Positions 9,482-20,400 of a DNA stretch of 64,000 nt are shown here, one piece after another (within the stretch, counting starts at the first letter, position 1; the number at the start of each line of letters is the position of its first letter). Where the stretch lies: positions 6,693 to 70,692 of the forward strand of contig NZ_JALKAL010000011.1 of the NCBI RefSeq assembly GCF_023015765.1. The letters run 5' to 3'. The position numbers and the translations under genes were made by a program. A model generated the notes under the pieces. The model had not been told where the DNA came from, did no database searches, and saw only the letters and a list, made by a program, of their open reading frames with translations. The DNA comes from Ornithinimicrobium sp. F0845. GTDB taxonomy: Bacteria; Actinomycetota; Actinomycetes; Actinomycetales; Dermatophilaceae.

Positions 9482-10594
9482 TCAGCTCATGCGCAGCTTG
9501 CGCAGGAGCCGGCGATACGTGTCCAGCACGCGCGGCGCACCACCGGACCGGGACTCGGCAAAGGTGCGCACGCGGTAGACGTCCTCGGGACCCCAGCCCG
9601 CCGACATACTCCTGACGATGGCGGCAGCCATGCCCCGGACGTCACCGGGGTTCACGATGGTCGAGGCCGGCGACAGCGACTCCACGACGCCGCCGACGTT
9701 CGCCGTGACCACCGGGCGTCCCGTGGCCTCCGCCTCCAGCGGCACCCACGCAGTGGCCTCCCAGCGGGAGGGGACCACGACGACGTCCGCCGCGGCATAC
9801 CAGTCCTGGACCTGATCGGTCGACCGGACGAAGCGGACCCCGGGCGTGGCGACCGCGCGGAGGCGGTGCTCGGCCGGTCCCTCGCCGACGAGGACGAGGC
9901 GAGCCTCGGGGATCGCGTCGCGCACCCGGGGCCAGCAGGCGAGCAACAGGTCCTGCCCCTTCTGCTGGGTGAGGGGGCCGACGCAGACCGCCATCGGCAC
10001 AGCAAGCGGCAGGCCGAGCTCGATCCGGGCCTGCGTGCGCTCCTTCGGATAAAACCGCCGGAGGTCCACGAGGTGGGGGATGATCGTGATCGGGGTGCCC
10101 AGGACGCCGGCCCCCACGCCGCGGGCCTTCTCGGACTGGCTGGCGCAGACCACCACGTCAGCCGCCTTGGCTGCGAGACGGTCGCGCCGGGCAGCACGGC
10201 GATAGTCCGCACCGCTCACCCCGTCGAAGGACCACACGTGGGGCTGGAACACGGTCGGCCGGTTCCGCGGCACGACCCCCCGGCCCGCGACCCCGGCCTT
10301 GGCGGTGTGCAGGTGCACGATGTCAGGCTCCCAGCGGGTCGCGATCCGGCGGAGCTCACGCGCCTCCGCAGCGGACGGTTCAGGACGTCGGGTGGCGTGC
10401 CAGTGCAGGCTCCGGGCACCGGCGGACTGCACGTCAAGACTCAGCGAACCCGTCGCGGGGGAGGCCACGGCCACCTCCAGCCCGGAGGCGACCTGCTCCT
10501 CGGCGTAGTGCCGCACCAGCTCCGCCACGCGGCCCGTGGTCAGGTGCGTCACGTGCAGCACACGGGGGCCACCTGGCGTGGCACGCTCACTCAT
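9482..10594 (-). CDS. GT4-family glycosyltransferase
   Basis: 370-residue GT-B glycosyltransferase. The N-terminal half opens with VLHVTHLTTGRV and contains DIVHLHTAKAG (acceptor side); the C-terminal half has VGPLTQQKGQDLLL and the donor-site region WEATAWVPLEAEATGRPVV, where the E-x7-E pattern of GT4 enzymes is present. Start ATG 10592-10594 has GGAGG five bases upstream. Family members transfer sugars from nucleotide donors to lipid or polysaccharide acceptors at the membrane. No other polysaccharide genes are adjacent, so the product is unknown. It converges on the beta-lactamase-like gene with only about 25 bases between stops. Confidence 0.86.
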   Translation of the reverse strand: MSERATPGGPRVLHVTHLTTGRVAELVRHYAEEQVASGLEVAVASPATGSLSLDVQSAGARSLHWHATRRPEPSAAEARELRRIATRWEPDIVHLHTAKAGVAGRGVVPRNRPTVFQPHVWSFDGVSGADYRRAARRDRLAAKAADVVVCASQSEKARGVGAGVLGTPITIIPHLVDLRRFYPKERTQARIELGLPLAVPMAVCVGPLTQQKGQDLLLACWPRVRDAIPEARLVLVGEGPAEHRLRAVATPGVRFVRSTDQVQDWYAAADVVVVPSRWEATAWVPLEAEATGRPVVTANVGGVVESLSPASTIVNPGDVRGMAAAIVRSMSAGWGPEDVYRVRTFAESRSGGAPRVLDTYRRLLRKLRMS

Positions 10595-10653
10595 CCAGTC
10601 CTCCGGGGTAGCTCTCACCGGCTCCCCGCCGCGCCGCGGCCACCAGTGTAGGC

Positions 10654-10712
10654 ACTCCGGCCGCCGGAGTCACCACCCCGGTCACTGCCCCCGGTCTGGA
10701 CACACCGACCGG
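10654..10712 (-). terminator. Hairpins after the BCCT transporter gene
   Basis: ACTCCGG-CCG-CCGGAGT (10654-10670) is a perfect 7-bp stem with a 3-base loop, and CCGGTC...GACCGG (10691-10712) is a second stem. Both lie between the BCCT stop and the glycosyltransferase start, on the minus strand. There is no T-run, as is common in GC-rich actinobacteria. Confidence 0.5.
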
Positions 10713-10746
10713 GCCGACGCGCTCGTGCGCCGACCCGGCTCCACGC

Positions 10747-12432
10747 CTAGCCCGTGGGAGTCGGAGACCTCCCGTGGTCGCCGCCGCCCGCTGGCGTGCC
10801 TCCCTCCGCCTCGACCAGCTCGACGTCCGGGCTCTCAATCACGGCCTCGGGCGCAGCCGGATCACCGGGGCCGCGCGGTCGGCCACGGAGTCTGTCGCGT
10901 TCCATCTTGAAGCCCAGGAGCAGCATGAAAAGCATGGCGAAGACGAGGACGAAGACAGGCAGGCCCATCACCGTGATCACCTGTTGCAGCGTCTCCAGTC
11001 CCTGCTCCCCACCGAGCACGATGAGCGCGGCAGCCAGGAAGCCCTCGGACAGACCCCAGAACACCCGTTGTCGCACCGGACCGGCCTCAGCGTCGCCGGC
11101 GCAGAGCATGTCGACCACCAGGGAGGCCGAGTCCGAGGATGTCGCGAAGAACAGTCCGACGATGACGACGGCGACTCCCGAGACCAGCGTCGCGAACGGG
11201 TAGTTCTCGAGGAACTCATAGATCGCGGTCGGGACGCTCTCGGCGACCGCCGCCGAGATCGGGCCACCGTCGCCTCCGATGCCGTCCAGCTCCATGGCCG
11301 ACCATCCGAAGGTGACGAACCACACGAGGGTGAAGACCGAGGGGGCCACCAGCACGCCTGCTACGAACTGCTTGATGGTCCGGCCGCGGGAGATGCGGGC
11401 CAGGAAGACACCCATGAACGGCGACCACGTCACGGTCCAGGCCCAGTAGAAGACGGTCCAGCCGCCCTGCCAGCCCCACCCTTCCTCCTTGCCGAACTGG
11501 GCCATGGCGTCGTTCCAGAAGGCGAGCTGGATGACGTCCTGGAAGTACATGCCGGTGCTCTCGATGAGCTGGCGGAGCAAGAAGACCGTGTCACCGGCAA
11601 ACAGGACAAAGAACATCAGTGCGACCGCGCCCAGGATGTTGAGGTTGGACAGGCGCTTCACACCCTTGTCCAGACCGGCCATGATCGAGGCCGTCGCGAC
11701 CAGCGTCAGGATGGTGATGATCACCACGCGCAGGAACGTGTTGTTCGACATGCCGGTCAGGTGGTTCAGGCCGGCAGCGATCTGCGAGGTCCCCAGCCCG
11801 AGGGAGACCGCGAGTCCGAACAGCGTGCCGAGCACGGCGAAGATGTCGACCGTCTTGCCGATCGGGCCGTGGATGCGGTCCTTGAGGATGGGGTAGAAGA
11901 CCGAGGAGAACCGCATCGGCAGGTCGTAGCGGTAGATGAAGAAGCCGAACGCCAGGCCCGGCAGAGTGAAGATCGCCCAGGTGTGGATGCTCAGGTGGTA
12001 GAGCGAGATGCTCATCGCATCGCGCGCGGCCTCGATGCTGTACGGATCAACATCGGCGAACGGCGGGTTCGAGAAGTGCGAGATCGGCTCAGCCACACCC
12101 CAGAACATGAGCACCGTGCCGATGCCACCGGCGAAAAGCATGGCGAACCAGGACAGGTTGGAGTAGGCCGGCTCGTCGTCGTCCTTGCCGAGCTTGAGGT
12201 TGCCGTACTTGCTGAGCGCCACCCAGATCAGGAAGATCACCCAGATGGTCACCCCGAGGATGAAGAACCACCCGAGGCTGCTCACGATCCAGTCTCGGCC
12301 GTCGGCGAAGACCCTGCCGATCGGGCCGGGCATGGCCAGCAACATGATCAGGAAGACGATCATCAGTCCCGCGGACACGAAGAAGATCGTCGGGTCGGTC
12401 TTCAGTCCGAGACGACGCGCGAGTCGATCCAT
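10747..12432 (-). CDS. BCCT-family betaine/choline/carnitine transporter
   Basis: 561-residue integral membrane protein with about 12 hydrophobic segments. The signature region GGWTVFYWAWTVTWSPF, with the tryptophan/aromatic box that holds quaternary-ammonium substrates, and the following GVFLARISRGRTI are typical of BetP/OpuD-like carriers. These import glycine betaine, choline or carnitine with sodium or protons, usually for osmoprotection. An acidic/proline-rich tail after FKMERDRLRGRP could be an osmosensing or regulatory extension. Start ATG 12430-12432 follows AGAGGTG. A palindrome about 95 bp upstream is a plausible operator. It is monocistronic. Confidence 0.92.
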   Translation of the reverse strand: MDRLARRLGLKTDPTIFFVSAGLMIVFLIMLLAMPGPIGRVFADGRDWIVSSLGWFFILGVTIWVIFLIWVALSKYGNLKLGKDDDEPAYSNLSWFAMLFAGGIGTVLMFWGVAEPISHFSNPPFADVDPYSIEAARDAMSISLYHLSIHTWAIFTLPGLAFGFFIYRYDLPMRFSSVFYPILKDRIHGPIGKTVDIFAVLGTLFGLAVSLGLGTSQIAAGLNHLTGMSNNTFLRVVIITILTLVATASIMAGLDKGVKRLSNLNILGAVALMFFVLFAGDTVFLLRQLIESTGMYFQDVIQLAFWNDAMAQFGKEEGWGWQGGWTVFYWAWTVTWSPFMGVFLARISRGRTIKQFVAGVLVAPSVFTLVWFVTFGWSAMELDGIGGDGGPISAAVAESVPTAIYEFLENYPFATLVSGVAVVIVGLFFATSSDSASLVVDMLCAGDAEAGPVRQRVFWGLSEGFLAAALIVLGGEQGLETLQQVITVMGLPVFVLVFAMLFMLLLGFKMERDRLRGRPRGPGDPAAPEAVIESPDVELVEAEGGTPAGGGDHGRSPTPTG

Positions 12433-12526
12433 CTGAGCACCTCTCTTGCCTCTGCCGGTCCTGCGTCCGCAACACGACCCGTAGCGCCGTCGCCACGTGC
12501 GAAGCCCGTCGCCGACCATCGACAGC

Positions 12527-12538
12527 ATTGTCGACAAT
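12527..12538. promoter_or_regulatory. Palindrome upstream of the BCCT gene, candidate operator
   Basis: ATTGTCGACAAT is a perfect 12-bp palindrome about 95 bp upstream of the transporter start. A related half-site, AGTTGTC, follows directly. It looks like a repressor operator (GntR- or TetR-like), but no regulator gene is adjacent. The rest of 12433-12665 holds nothing else recognisable. Confidence 0.4.
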
Positions 12539-12665
12539 CCGGCAGTTGTCCACCTTTCCGAGGCTTTGAGAACGGTGGGTCCCCCTCGGAGGGAGGCACA
12601 CCGGACTCAGAGAGAGAGCGACACGACCGCCCGGATCGCGCTCACCTGGTCGGCCGGCGCTACGC

Positions 12666-15600
12666 CTACAACGGGAAGTGGTCGGCGTAAACGAGGCGCT
12701 GCGCGGTGCTGGGCGCCCCCTCCTTCTTGCCCTCCTCCGGGTCGGCGTCGAAGTACTCGTACTCCTCGACCAGCACGCGGAACCGCTCGCTGGATCCGGG
12801 CGTCGCCAGGTCCACCGACTCCGGCAGGTCCAGCTCGGCGGACCACGTCGCCCGGGCGCCCGTCATGCCGGCCAGGGGCAGGCGCACCCGGTCGAAGCTG
12901 GTCCAGTCCAGGTCGCCGCGACCGTCCGGCGGAGCCTGCTGCACCGTGGCGAAGACCTCCCGGGCGATGCGCAGCACGGCGTCGGCCTGGGGCACCGGTC
13001 CCTCGCCGGCGGGCGCACCCCCCACCATCCGGGGCCGAGGCAGCCGGGCCATCCCGATCGGTCCGGTGACCGTCATCCGCACCGTCTGCTCGGTCCGCCG
13101 GTTGGCGGTCGCGGTCCGCTCCGGCAGCGGCTGCACCCAGTCGGTCAGCACCACCGGCGACAGGTCGCACTCGGGCAGCGAGTCGGGCTGGTAGCGGGCG
13201 ACCACGAGCCGCACGAAGGGCCACAGCGAGTCACCCGGGTCGAGCGCGACGTCGACGAACCACTGCTTCCGCCCCGGGTGGTACTCCGGCTGGTAGCCCA
13301 GCACCGTCACCGTCGGGTTGCCCTTGGCGTCGACGAGCCTGGTCGGCACCGGCAGGGTCACCGGTCGGCCGGGCCGGGGCTCGACGACCCCGCCGGCAGC
13401 GACACCGAGCAGCAGCTCGGTCGGGGTGACCAGCGGCAGCACGGTCGTGCTCGCGGGCACCCCGGTGATCTGCACCGGATCCCTGGCCCACCGGGAGGAC
13501 AGCGTGGGCGGCATCTCCGCCGAGCCGAGCACGACCGCCAGCAACTCGCCGTCGCCGGAGGAGAACCACGGCCGCTGGAGCCACACCCGCGCCCCCGAGC
13601 GGCGGGTGCGGCGCAGGGCGAAGGGCTGGTCCGGCTCGGTCTCCTGGTCCCACAACAGCAGCGGTATGACGTCACTCACCTCGGGCGCGGACGGCCGGGC
13701 CGAGCTCACCACCGTCAGCTCGCGGGACTCCCCGAGCAGGGTCGGGTCGTCCGCGGGGGGCAGCTCGGCGGGGTCGAAGAACTCGGCGTAGCGGGTGACA
13801 CCCCGCGCGGCGTAGGTCACGCGACGGTGGTGGGTGTCCGGGAAGTTCTGGATCGCCTGGTGCGAGACCACCGGCGGGTTGCCGTCGGCGCCGGGCAGGA
13901 GGGCGTCGACGAGGTAGAGCAGGCCGAACCGCTCGTCGGGCTGGACGGGTGAGGAGAGGACAACGTCCTGCCGGTCCACTCGCACCGGCCCGTCGGTGGC
14001 CAGGTCGTCGACCCACTCCGACCAGGTGGCCTGCAGCGCGATCCGCTCGGTGCTCGGCCCGTGCACGTCGACCACCCCGACGAGCCCGGCGACGGTCAGC
14101 CCGGCCGGGCGGTGCAGCACGCGCAGGGCCGGCAGCTCGGGCGGGTGCACCGGGCGCCGGACCGCGTGCACGAGGCGCATGTCGTGGGAGGGGGTCAGCC
14201 ACCAGAACCAGCCGTTGCCGGCGGCGCGCGCCAGGACGGCCCGGGCCGCGGCGGACGCGGGGTCCCCGTCGTCGCCGGCGACCGAGGCCACGTGCGAGCG
14301 CCACGGCCCGAGGACCTGCAGCGCCTCCTCGTCCATCGAGGAGGAGATCGCCACCCGCACCTGCTCCCCGGCGGGGAGGGAGACCTCCACGAGGTTGCCG
14401 ACGCGCCGGGCACCAAGCTCCTCCCCGGCGACCAGCACCAACCGCAGCGGCTCCACGCGGGGCCAGCTCCCGGCATACTCCAGCAGGGCCGTCTGCAGGA
14501 CCCGCGGCTCGGCGAGGGTGTGCGGCGGACCGGCGTCGTAGAAGACGAGTGACGCACCGTGGGCGAGCACGTCGGGCAGGTAGGGCAGCACCAGCTGGTC
14601 GGTGTCGTGGACGACGTACTGCCCCTCGCCCAGCGGGGTGTCGCGCGTGGCGGTGATGTCGGCGAGGGTGACCGCCGCGTCGGGGTCGGCGCCGGGACGG
14701 CTGTGCAGCGCGATCCCCGGCTGGGGCACGACGGCGTTGGGGTCGTCGAGGTCCTGGATGAACTCGTCCAGCAGCGTCCCGCGCTCCTTGTAGGCGGTGG
14801 CGAGCAGCTGGTCGTGCAGGGTCGGGTTCGCGGAGCCGATGGCCGCGTCGAACATGCCGTGCTGCTCGGCCTCGAGCTGGGTGCCCTTCGGTGGCACCAC
14901 GTGCCGCTCGGTGGGCGTGTTGTCGCGGATCACGAGGCGCTGGAGCGACTCCCCGGTGGTGAGCGGCGATCGGGCCACGAGGGTCGGCGGCGGCACCGGG
15001 TGCCAGCGCAGGAACGGCCGGGGCGTGGTCACGACCGGGACGTCGGGCGGCTCCGGCTCGATGACGGGTCCCCCGCCGGGCGGACCGAAGTCCGGCGGCA
15101 GCTCCCGTCGCCTCCGGATCGGGTCGACCGTGTCGTCCAGGCGGGCGAACGCCTCGGGGGTGATGCTCAGCTGGGGCCGGGCCCGCCAGGTCTCGGCACG
15201 GCGGACGACCTCGGCCAGGGCGAGCTCGGCGCCGCGGCGCAGGGCCGCCCCGCGGGCGGTGCGCTCACGCTCGACCTGAGCCGTGAGCCGGGCCCGCAGC
15301 AGCCGGTCGACCTGCCGGTCCCCGGTCACCGCCTCCGGCGGCAGCGTCACACCCGGCGCGGTCTCGACGAAGGCCTCCCGGTAGGCGGCCTCCAGCTCCT
15401 CGGCCACCTCGGCTCCCTCCCGCGCGCCGACCTCGAGCAGCCGGCGCAGGATCGGCTCGCTCTCGGGGGCGGGGGACCGGTCGACCAGCCGCTCCCGGAC
15501 CGGACCGAGCAGACCCTCCCGCTCCTGCTCGGCATACGTCCTCCGGAGCAGGTCGAGCCGGTCACCGGCCGCACGGACCGCCGCGCGGCTGAGGGCCCCC

Positions 15601-17390
15601 GCCGCTGGACGTGGCACGGAGTTGCCGGCGAGGTCGACGCCGCGCACCCGGAAGGAGTAGCGCCGCCCGTAGCGCAACCAGGGCAGCGTCCCCGCGGCGA
15701 CGGTGGTGCGGGTCACGACGTGGCTGGCCGGGTCACCAGGTGGCTCGTCGAGAACCAGCTCCTGGCCGTCCTCGCCGTGCACGATGATCTTGCCGGGCCG
15801 GGGGGCGGACAGGCTCCACCCGTCCCAGCCGACGAAGACCTCGTGCAGGTGGTAGGCCGTGTCCTCCCCGGGAGCCCGCGTCAGCCCGGTGAGCTGCAGG
15901 AACCCGGTGTCCGGCTCCGCCTTCAGCACGCTCCTGCGGCCGGCCTCCACGTCGACGAGCCGCTCGTGCACGGAGTGCCAGGCCTGGCTGTCGTCGTCCC
16001 AGACCTCCAGCCGGATGCCGCGCACCACGTCGTCGTAGGCGAGGTCCTGACCGGTCACGCCCGGCCCGTCCTCGACGTCGGTGAAGGTCTCGGCCCGCTG
16101 GACCTGGGCGAGGACCTGCTCGTCCCGGGTGACCCGCGCGATCGAGAAGCCGGTGGCCCGCAACGAGGCAGGCGCAGCGGTGACCGGGTCGCCGTTGAGC
16201 TCGGTCGCCAGCGCGCGGGGCAGGTCGCGCAGGTGCTGCTCCAGCTTGAGCCCGGACGCGTCCGGGTCGAGGTCGAGCACCGTGTAGACCCGGGGCTGCC
16301 CGAGCGGGAGAGCCCCGCCGGACCAGGCGCCCGAGGAGACCGCGCGCCAGTGACCCTTGCCGTCGGACTCGCACCAGGTGCGCGGCGGCGCGAGCCGGAC
16401 CATGTCCTTGGCCCGGGCGTCCGGCTCGAACCGGGCCGAGACCCAGGTCGCCTTGGCCAGCTGCGCGCGCTGCTTCGGGTCGTCGACGGCGACGTCCACG
16501 ACGAGGCCGAGGGTGCGCAGCAGCACGGGCGTGCTCCCCAGGGAGGCGGCCCGCTCGTGGAAGTCCTGCTCCGGGACCTCCACCGGGGGCGTGGTCGCAC
16601 CCTCGACGGGCCGCTCCTCGTAAGCGACCTCCTCGCGCTGGTAGAAGCGGCGGGCGGCGTGCACGTCGGCCAGCGTCTGCAGGGCGGGCGGGAGCTGGTC
16701 GTGGGGCTCGGCGACCAGCGCATCCAGACGCCGGGTGGTGACCAGGTCGCTGCTGCCCTCGTCCCGCAGCAGCATCTCGATCGCGGAGGTCCACGGGTTG
16801 GGCTCGGAGGGATAGCTGCGGCGCTTGTCCAGGCCCAGGGTCGCGCTGGCCTCGTCGAGCTTGCGGGCCAGGTGCTGCGCGTCGCGCTGGGGGAGCCCGT
16901 CGACCGCGATGCTGCGCAGGTCCCCGAGCGGCTCGTGGAACTGCTGCAGCTGGTCGAACACCGCCTCCACGACGGGGTTCCCGTGGACGCCCGGCGGGGT
17001 CAGCGGCGAGTGGTTGATCGACCCGATGTGGGTGGCCACGGCGTGGCCCTCCATGGCGTGCGCCGGATAGCTCGTCCACGGCTGGTCCGTCACCGTGGGG
17101 GTGCTGAATCCGGCGACCGGGGTGTCGGCGGGGAAGACCGCGGCGAAGTGGTCCTGGTCGGGCGTGGAGACGAACCGCACGGGTATGCCGTCCGGTGCCG
17201 TGTCGGTGACCAGCACCAGTCGGCCCTCGAGCAGGGTCCTGACCCAGCGCTCGGCGTCCGGGAAGTCGGCGAGCGTCGCGTCCGGTTGCTCCGGGGTGAG
17301 CCGGTGGGTGAAGAACACCGAGCAGTGGAACGGGGCGTCCTTGGCGAGGGAGTAGGGGAGTGCGGTGGCCAGGAAGCGGGTGGTGGTCAT
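12666..17390 (-). CDS. Giant protein of unknown function, second gene of a two-gene module
   Basis: 1,574 residues, no recognised family. There is no signal peptide, transmembrane segment or catalytic signature. The N-terminal third (FFTHRLTPEQP; repeated aromatic/Pro segments) looks like compact alpha/beta sequence. Around residues 560-595 is a fibronectin-III-like C-strand/G-strand pattern (YSFRVRGVDLAGNS). A charged, helix-rich stretch with many Arg/Glu follows (about 600-760). The last 700 residues are beta-rich with many Pro/Val and Trp. ATG 17388-17390 has GGAG six bases upstream and lies 16 bases after the stop of the other giant gene, so the two are surely co-transcribed. Base composition matches the chromosome. 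I do not recognise it and no function is proposed; multi-domain size and Ig-like pieces hint at a structural or binding role. Confidence 0.85.
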   Translation of the reverse strand: MTTTRFLATALPYSLAKDAPFHCSVFFTHRLTPEQPDATLADFPDAERWVRTLLEGRLVLVTDTAPDGIPVRFVSTPDQDHFAAVFPADTPVAGFSTPTVTDQPWTSYPAHAMEGHAVATHIGSINHSPLTPPGVHGNPVVEAVFDQLQQFHEPLGDLRSIAVDGLPQRDAQHLARKLDEASATLGLDKRRSYPSEPNPWTSAIEMLLRDEGSSDLVTTRRLDALVAEPHDQLPPALQTLADVHAARRFYQREEVAYEERPVEGATTPPVEVPEQDFHERAASLGSTPVLLRTLGLVVDVAVDDPKQRAQLAKATWVSARFEPDARAKDMVRLAPPRTWCESDGKGHWRAVSSGAWSGGALPLGQPRVYTVLDLDPDASGLKLEQHLRDLPRALATELNGDPVTAAPASLRATGFSIARVTRDEQVLAQVQRAETFTDVEDGPGVTGQDLAYDDVVRGIRLEVWDDDSQAWHSVHERLVDVEAGRRSVLKAEPDTGFLQLTGLTRAPGEDTAYHLHEVFVGWDGWSLSAPRPGKIIVHGEDGQELVLDEPPGDPASHVVTRTTVAAGTLPWLRYGRRYSFRVRGVDLAGNSVPRPAAGALSRAAVRAAGDRLDLLRRTYAEQEREGLLGPVRERLVDRSPAPESEPILRRLLEVGAREGAEVAEELEAAYREAFVETAPGVTLPPEAVTGDRQVDRLLRARLTAQVERERTARGAALRRGAELALAEVVRRAETWRARPQLSITPEAFARLDDTVDPIRRRRELPPDFGPPGGGPVIEPEPPDVPVVTTPRPFLRWHPVPPPTLVARSPLTTGESLQRLVIRDNTPTERHVVPPKGTQLEAEQHGMFDAAIGSANPTLHDQLLATAYKERGTLLDEFIQDLDDPNAVVPQPGIALHSRPGADPDAAVTLADITATRDTPLGEGQYVVHDTDQLVLPYLPDVLAHGASLVFYDAGPPHTLAEPRVLQTALLEYAGSWPRVEPLRLVLVAGEELGARRVGNLVEVSLPAGEQVRVAISSSMDEEALQVLGPWRSHVASVAGDDGDPASAAARAVLARAAGNGWFWWLTPSHDMRLVHAVRRPVHPPELPALRVLHRPAGLTVAGLVGVVDVHGPSTERIALQATWSEWVDDLATDGPVRVDRQDVVLSSPVQPDERFGLLYLVDALLPGADGNPPVVSHQAIQNFPDTHHRRVTYAARGVTRYAEFFDPAELPPADDPTLLGESRELTVVSSARPSAPEVSDVIPLLLWDQETEPDQPFALRRTRRSGARVWLQRPWFSSGDGELLAVVLGSAEMPPTLSSRWARDPVQITGVPASTTVLPLVTPTELLLGVAAGGVVEPRPGRPVTLPVPTRLVDAKGNPTVTVLGYQPEYHPGRKQWFVDVALDPGDSLWPFVRLVVARYQPDSLPECDLSPVVLTDWVQPLPERTATANRRTEQTVRMTVTGPIGMARLPRPRMVGGAPAGEGPVPQADAVLRIAREVFATVQQAPPDGRGDLDWTSFDRVRLPLAGMTGARATWSAELDLPESVDLATPGSSERFRVLVEEYEYFDADPEEGKKEGAPSTAQRLVYADHFPL

Positions 17391-17406
17391 GTCGGGCTCC
17401 GGCGTC

Positions 17407-20400
17407 TCAGGCGCCCGGCGCGAAGGCCGAGCAGTAGGTGGACCAGGCGTCGCTGTGGCCGGCCGAGTCCGGCGGCATGATCTCCCGGAACACCGGGTCA
17501 CCCTTGGACCCGGCCAGCTTGCGTTCCACCGAGATCTCGACCGACGCGGAGAAGAACAGCACCTCCACCTCGACGACGATCGAGGCGCGGCCGACCATCT
17601 TGCCGGTCGGGAAGTCGTAGGTGAGCGACAGCTCCAGGGTGATCGAGGCGGAGATCAGGCCGAGCACGTCGACCTCGCCGCGGATGCGGAAGTAGCCGGT
17701 CAACGATCCGGCCTCACCCTCCAGCCGCAGGTAGACGCCGACGGTGATCGACACCGACCCGGACGCCACCCCGAGGTCGACGGACAGGGCAGCCGCGGCC
17801 TCGAGCCCCATCTCGAGAGAGACCATGCCCATGGGGGAGAGCCGGATCGCGACCCAGCCACCACCGCCGATGCACATGACGGTGAGGCGGAAGGGGCTGT
17901 CCTTGGAGCAGAAGTTGAACCCGACGGTGACGGCGTCGCCCAGGAACGGCACGCGGGCGTCGGCGCCGAGGGAGATGTTCTCCAGGCTGAACACCCCGAC
18001 GGAGACGTTGGGCAGCTCCAGGTCGAACCCGGCGGTGACGCCCGCCGGTGACACATCGACATACGGCGGGTCGGCGAAGCCGTCGAACGGGATCATCCGG
18101 CGCAGCGTCTCGATGAACCCCAGCGCCCCGAGGAACTCCATCCCGCCGAAGACGACGTCGACCTCGGGCTTGCTGTTGGAGCCGACCCGGAAGCCGATCC
18201 GGGAGAAGTTCATTGCCATCAGCGGCTCGCCGGGCAGCAGCACGAGCGCGAAGTCGCGCAGCTCGGCGCTCACGTCGGCGCTCGGGGCTCCCTGGGCGCT
18301 CGCGCGGACCTCGACGGCGAGCGCGAAGCCGCGCGGGTCCTTGGCGTGGAAGACCGCGTCCGGGGGCTCGCCGGGCCAGCTGCCGATCGGCGGGCGCCAC
18401 TCGAACCGGGCGGAGACACCGGTGGCGGGGGTGAGGACACCTTCGACGAAGGTGTCGATGGCGTCGAGCACGTCCTCCATCACCGACAGGGCGGTGATGA
18501 GCGCCTCCAGCGGCTTGCTGAGCGCGGAGCGGACCGCCGCGGGCATCCTCGGGTGGTTGACGACGGGGCGCAGGTCCTCCAGGGACCCGGCGAGGTCGGC
18601 GGCGGCGTCGGCGGCCGGGTCGGCGGCCGTGGGGTCCTCCAGCAGGTCGGCCAACGCGTCGCCGAGGGCCGTGAGCTGGCTGAGCAGCCCCGTCGCCACC
18701 GTCTCCAGCTGCGCCTGGGCGTCCTCGATCGCCTCGATCGCGCCCTGGTGCATCTCCTGCGCCGCGGCGAGGTCGGCGGCCAGCCGCTGACGGGCCTCCT
18801 CGATCGCCTGGGTCAGTCGCTGCACCTGCGTGGCGATGGCGCTGACCGTGTCCAGGGCGTCGGTGACGAAGGAGGGCGCGTCGTCGAGGGTGAGCTCCTC
18901 CCCGGTGATCGCCTCGATCAGGTCGACGAGGTCGAACAGCCCGAACAGCTTGGGCAGGGCACCCTGGAGGAAGGTGGCGGGGTCGAACGTGCCGTCGGCG
19001 AGCCCGCCCGCCGTGCTGCCGTCGTCGCCGACCGCCCCGAGCGAGCGGGACAGCGCCCGCACCGCCAGGTTGGGCGCGACGAAGCCGCCGGCGCGGTCCG
19101 AGCCGGAGGTGAAGTCCAGGGAGACCGGGGGGCTGCTGAGGGTGAGGAACAGGGCGGAGGGGTTGGCCGGTCCGAAGCCGGGCTGGTCGGTCTCCTCTGC
19201 GTCGGGGTCGTCCGCCAGGTAGGCGGCGTTGAACTCCAGGTCCACCCCGGGTGCCTGACCGGCCAGGTGCCGCATGGACGGCACGACCGCGTTGCTGCGC
19301 TGCAGGTAGGGCCGGGAGGTGAACGCCTCCGTGTCCAGGTGCCCGTCCCAGGTGAGGTGGTTGACCTCGAGCCGGGTGTCGCCGTGGGCCGCGGATGCGG
19401 CGAAGCTGACCTGCTGTCCGCGGGCGCCGATCTGGCGGTGCGGGTTGTAGAGGGCCGAGATCTCCTGCCCGATCTGCTGCGGCGACTTCCCGTCACCCAG
19501 CCGGTCGATGATCGCCACGTCGGGGACGAACAGCAGCGGCGCGGAGAGGCTGATCGTCTCGCCCGCCTGGTCCGTGCCCGCGATGTCCCACGCGAACGGG
19601 ACCTCGCCGCGCAGCGGGAAGAACGCCTCGAGTGGCGTGCTGGGGGTGATCGGGTCCAGGTCGGGGGTGACCAGCGGGTCGAGGGTGACCCGGGACAGCG
19701 GGGTGTCCCGCTCGGTCCAGGCACGCGTGGTGTCCTTGAGCACGATGAAGTTGCGCTGCCGCAAGTATGCCGTGCGCGTCGCCTCGTGCACCTTGCGCTC
19801 GGTCAGCTTGACCCACTCGCACCGGTGCCCGAACGGGTAGAGGAAGCCGGGGTAGGTGAGACGCACGTAGGAGTCCCGGCCCATCTGTGCCACGTGGCGG
19901 TAGGTGGTGATCGGGGTGACCTGCCCGGGCCAGCCGGACGGCACGCCATACTCCGAGGTGTCCCACGACCCGCGCCAGTCGACCCATGCGCCGAGGGCCG
20001 AGAGATACAGCCTGCGGACCCGGAACGGGACGGGCGTGACGCCCTCGTGGGTCGCCGCGCTCTGCCGGACCAGGCTGCGCCGGTCGATCGGGTTGGTCGA
20101 CATCGGCTCGTGCACGTCGGTGTCGGTGCCGGCGTCGGGCGCCTCGAGGTCGCGGGACCAGACCGCGCGGACGACACGCTGCACGCCGCCGTCGGTGTGG
20201 CCGACGACCTTGCCGTCCTCGTTCACGACGCGGGTGGTGAGCCGGGTGTGCCACAGTTGCGCACGCTGGGCGGCGTCCGCTCCCTGCGGACCGGTCCCGT
20301 CCTCGGGTCCGTTCCCGGGCACGGTCGGCGGCAGCACCGGCTCGACGTCGTGCACGAACGCTCCGTGCTCGGCGCTCGGGGAGACGATCAACCGGTAGGG

